DNA from: an uncultured Rikenellaceae bacterium | GTDB taxonomy: Bacteria > Bacteroidota > Bacteroidia > Bacteroidales > Rikenellaceae | Direction: 5' to 3' | Length of the DNA: 7,515 bases | NCBI GenBank assembly: GCA_947074135.1 | Contig: CAMTOL010000099.1 | Span: forward strand, 1-7,515 | Part shown: positions 7,370-7,515 of the stretch, piece after piece | Numbering within the stretch: the stretch's first letter is position 1 | Layout of the letters: every line of letters starts with the position of its first letter | The notes under the pieces: generated by a model | Databases searched by the model: none | What the model saw: the letters and a program-made list of their open reading frames with translations, nothing else | What the model was told of the DNA's origin: nothing | Made by a program: the position numbers and the translations under genes

Positions 7370-7400
7370 TTGTTCCAGGTGTAGATAATGATTATATTTA
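7370..7400 (+). promoter_or_regulatory. Weak Bacteroidota-type promoter match pointing out of the window
   Basis: TTG at 7370-7372 and TATATTTA at 7393-7400 are 20 bp apart, the spacing expected between the -33 (TTTG/TTG) and -7 (TAnnTTTG) elements of the primary sigma factor in Bacteroidota. The -7 element lacks the final G. Any gene it serves would begin beyond 7515. AT-rich sequence makes chance matches likely. Confidence 0.2.
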
Positions 7401-7515
7401 AATTTTAGTCTCTTTAAAATATCTATATTATAGTTTATGTTCATCTTTTAATTATTTATGTTTTTGCTCTTTTTTTCTTAAATATCATAGTATAAATTGT
7501 GTATGCTTTCTTTTT

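Larger units (their letters stand above)
7179..7515. other. AT-rich non-coding tail, no gene recognised
   Basis: These 337 bases after the ligase stop are strikingly AT-rich compared with the genes and contain frequent stops in all frames. I see no tRNA, rRNA fragment, CRISPR repeat or insertion-sequence end. The only structures worth recording are the near-palindrome at 7246-7272 and a weak promoter-like match at 7370-7400. The region probably spans the end of the ligase transcript and the start of the regulatory region of whatever gene lies beyond the window. Confidence 0.7.

Noticed and set aside
7334..7444. A 36-codon open frame on the minus strand (ATG at 7442-7444, stop at 7334-7336).
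   Set aside because: It is short, its composition is what AT-rich DNA gives by chance (rich in N, I, K, Y), it matches no family I recognise, and no promoter or start context singles it out.
7502..7507. The hexamer GTATGC near the right end is the reverse complement of the window's first six bases (GCATAC), hinting at a terminal inverted repeat or a second adapter.
   Set aside because: The match is only six bases, does not extend, and the left copy is synthetic adapter. There is no adapter-like sequence at the right end.
1..7515. Searched for CRISPR repeats, tRNA or rRNA genes, insertion-sequence ends, phage genes and defence-system genes.
   Set aside because: No regularly spaced repeats, cloverleaf sequences, transposase motifs or defence-protein motifs were seen on either strand.

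Overview
The window looks like a piece of a Bacteroidota genome, most likely order Bacteroidales. It carries a SusC/SusD-type outer-membrane uptake pair, lipoprotein and outer-membrane signatures typical of that phylum, A/T-rich leaders without clear Shine-Dalgarno sequences, and moderate-to-low GC. The genus cannot be named from this sequence. The first 53 bases are not genomic: they match the Illumina P7/TruSeq read-2 adapter including an 8-base index. The left edge is therefore a raw contig end, and the window may be a whole short contig.

Layout, all genes on the + strand: (1) 1-53, sequencing adapter. (2) 54-2909, a SusC-family TonB-dependent transporter that lacks its signal peptide and the first strand(s) of its N-terminal domain because the contig ends there. 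(3) 2934-4703, the partner SusD-family surface lipoprotein, complete, 24 bases downstream. (4) 4704-4938, a 3' untranslated/intergenic stretch with a 10-bp perfect hairpin, a textbook intrinsic terminator, then an AT-rich promoter region with inverted repeats. (5) 4939-5493, an XRE-type helix-turn-helix regulator fused to a cupin sensor domain. (6) 5526-7178, an AMP-forming acyl-CoA synthetase of the medium-chain/acetyl-CoA synthetase-like (MACS) type, 32 bases downstream and probably co-transcribed. (7) 7179-7515, a very AT-rich non-coding tail with a 27-bp near-palindrome and a weak promoter-like match.

The window holds two functional units separated by the terminator at 4815-4851. SusC and SusD form an outer-membrane complex that captures a nutrient, usually an oligosaccharide and sometimes a peptide, and imports it into the periplasm. 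No hydrolase or dedicated regulator is visible next to them, so the substrate cannot be assigned. The second unit is a probable two-gene operon in which a ligand-sensing regulator controls an enzyme that activates a carboxylic acid to its CoA thioester. Arg and Gly codon use differs sharply between the units: CGT/GGT-rich in susCD, AGA/GGA-rich in the ligase. This suggests that the uptake pair is highly expressed.

I did not find a convincing previously undescribed system. The observation with most practical consequence is the adapter, because it creates a false N-terminus on the SusC protein.
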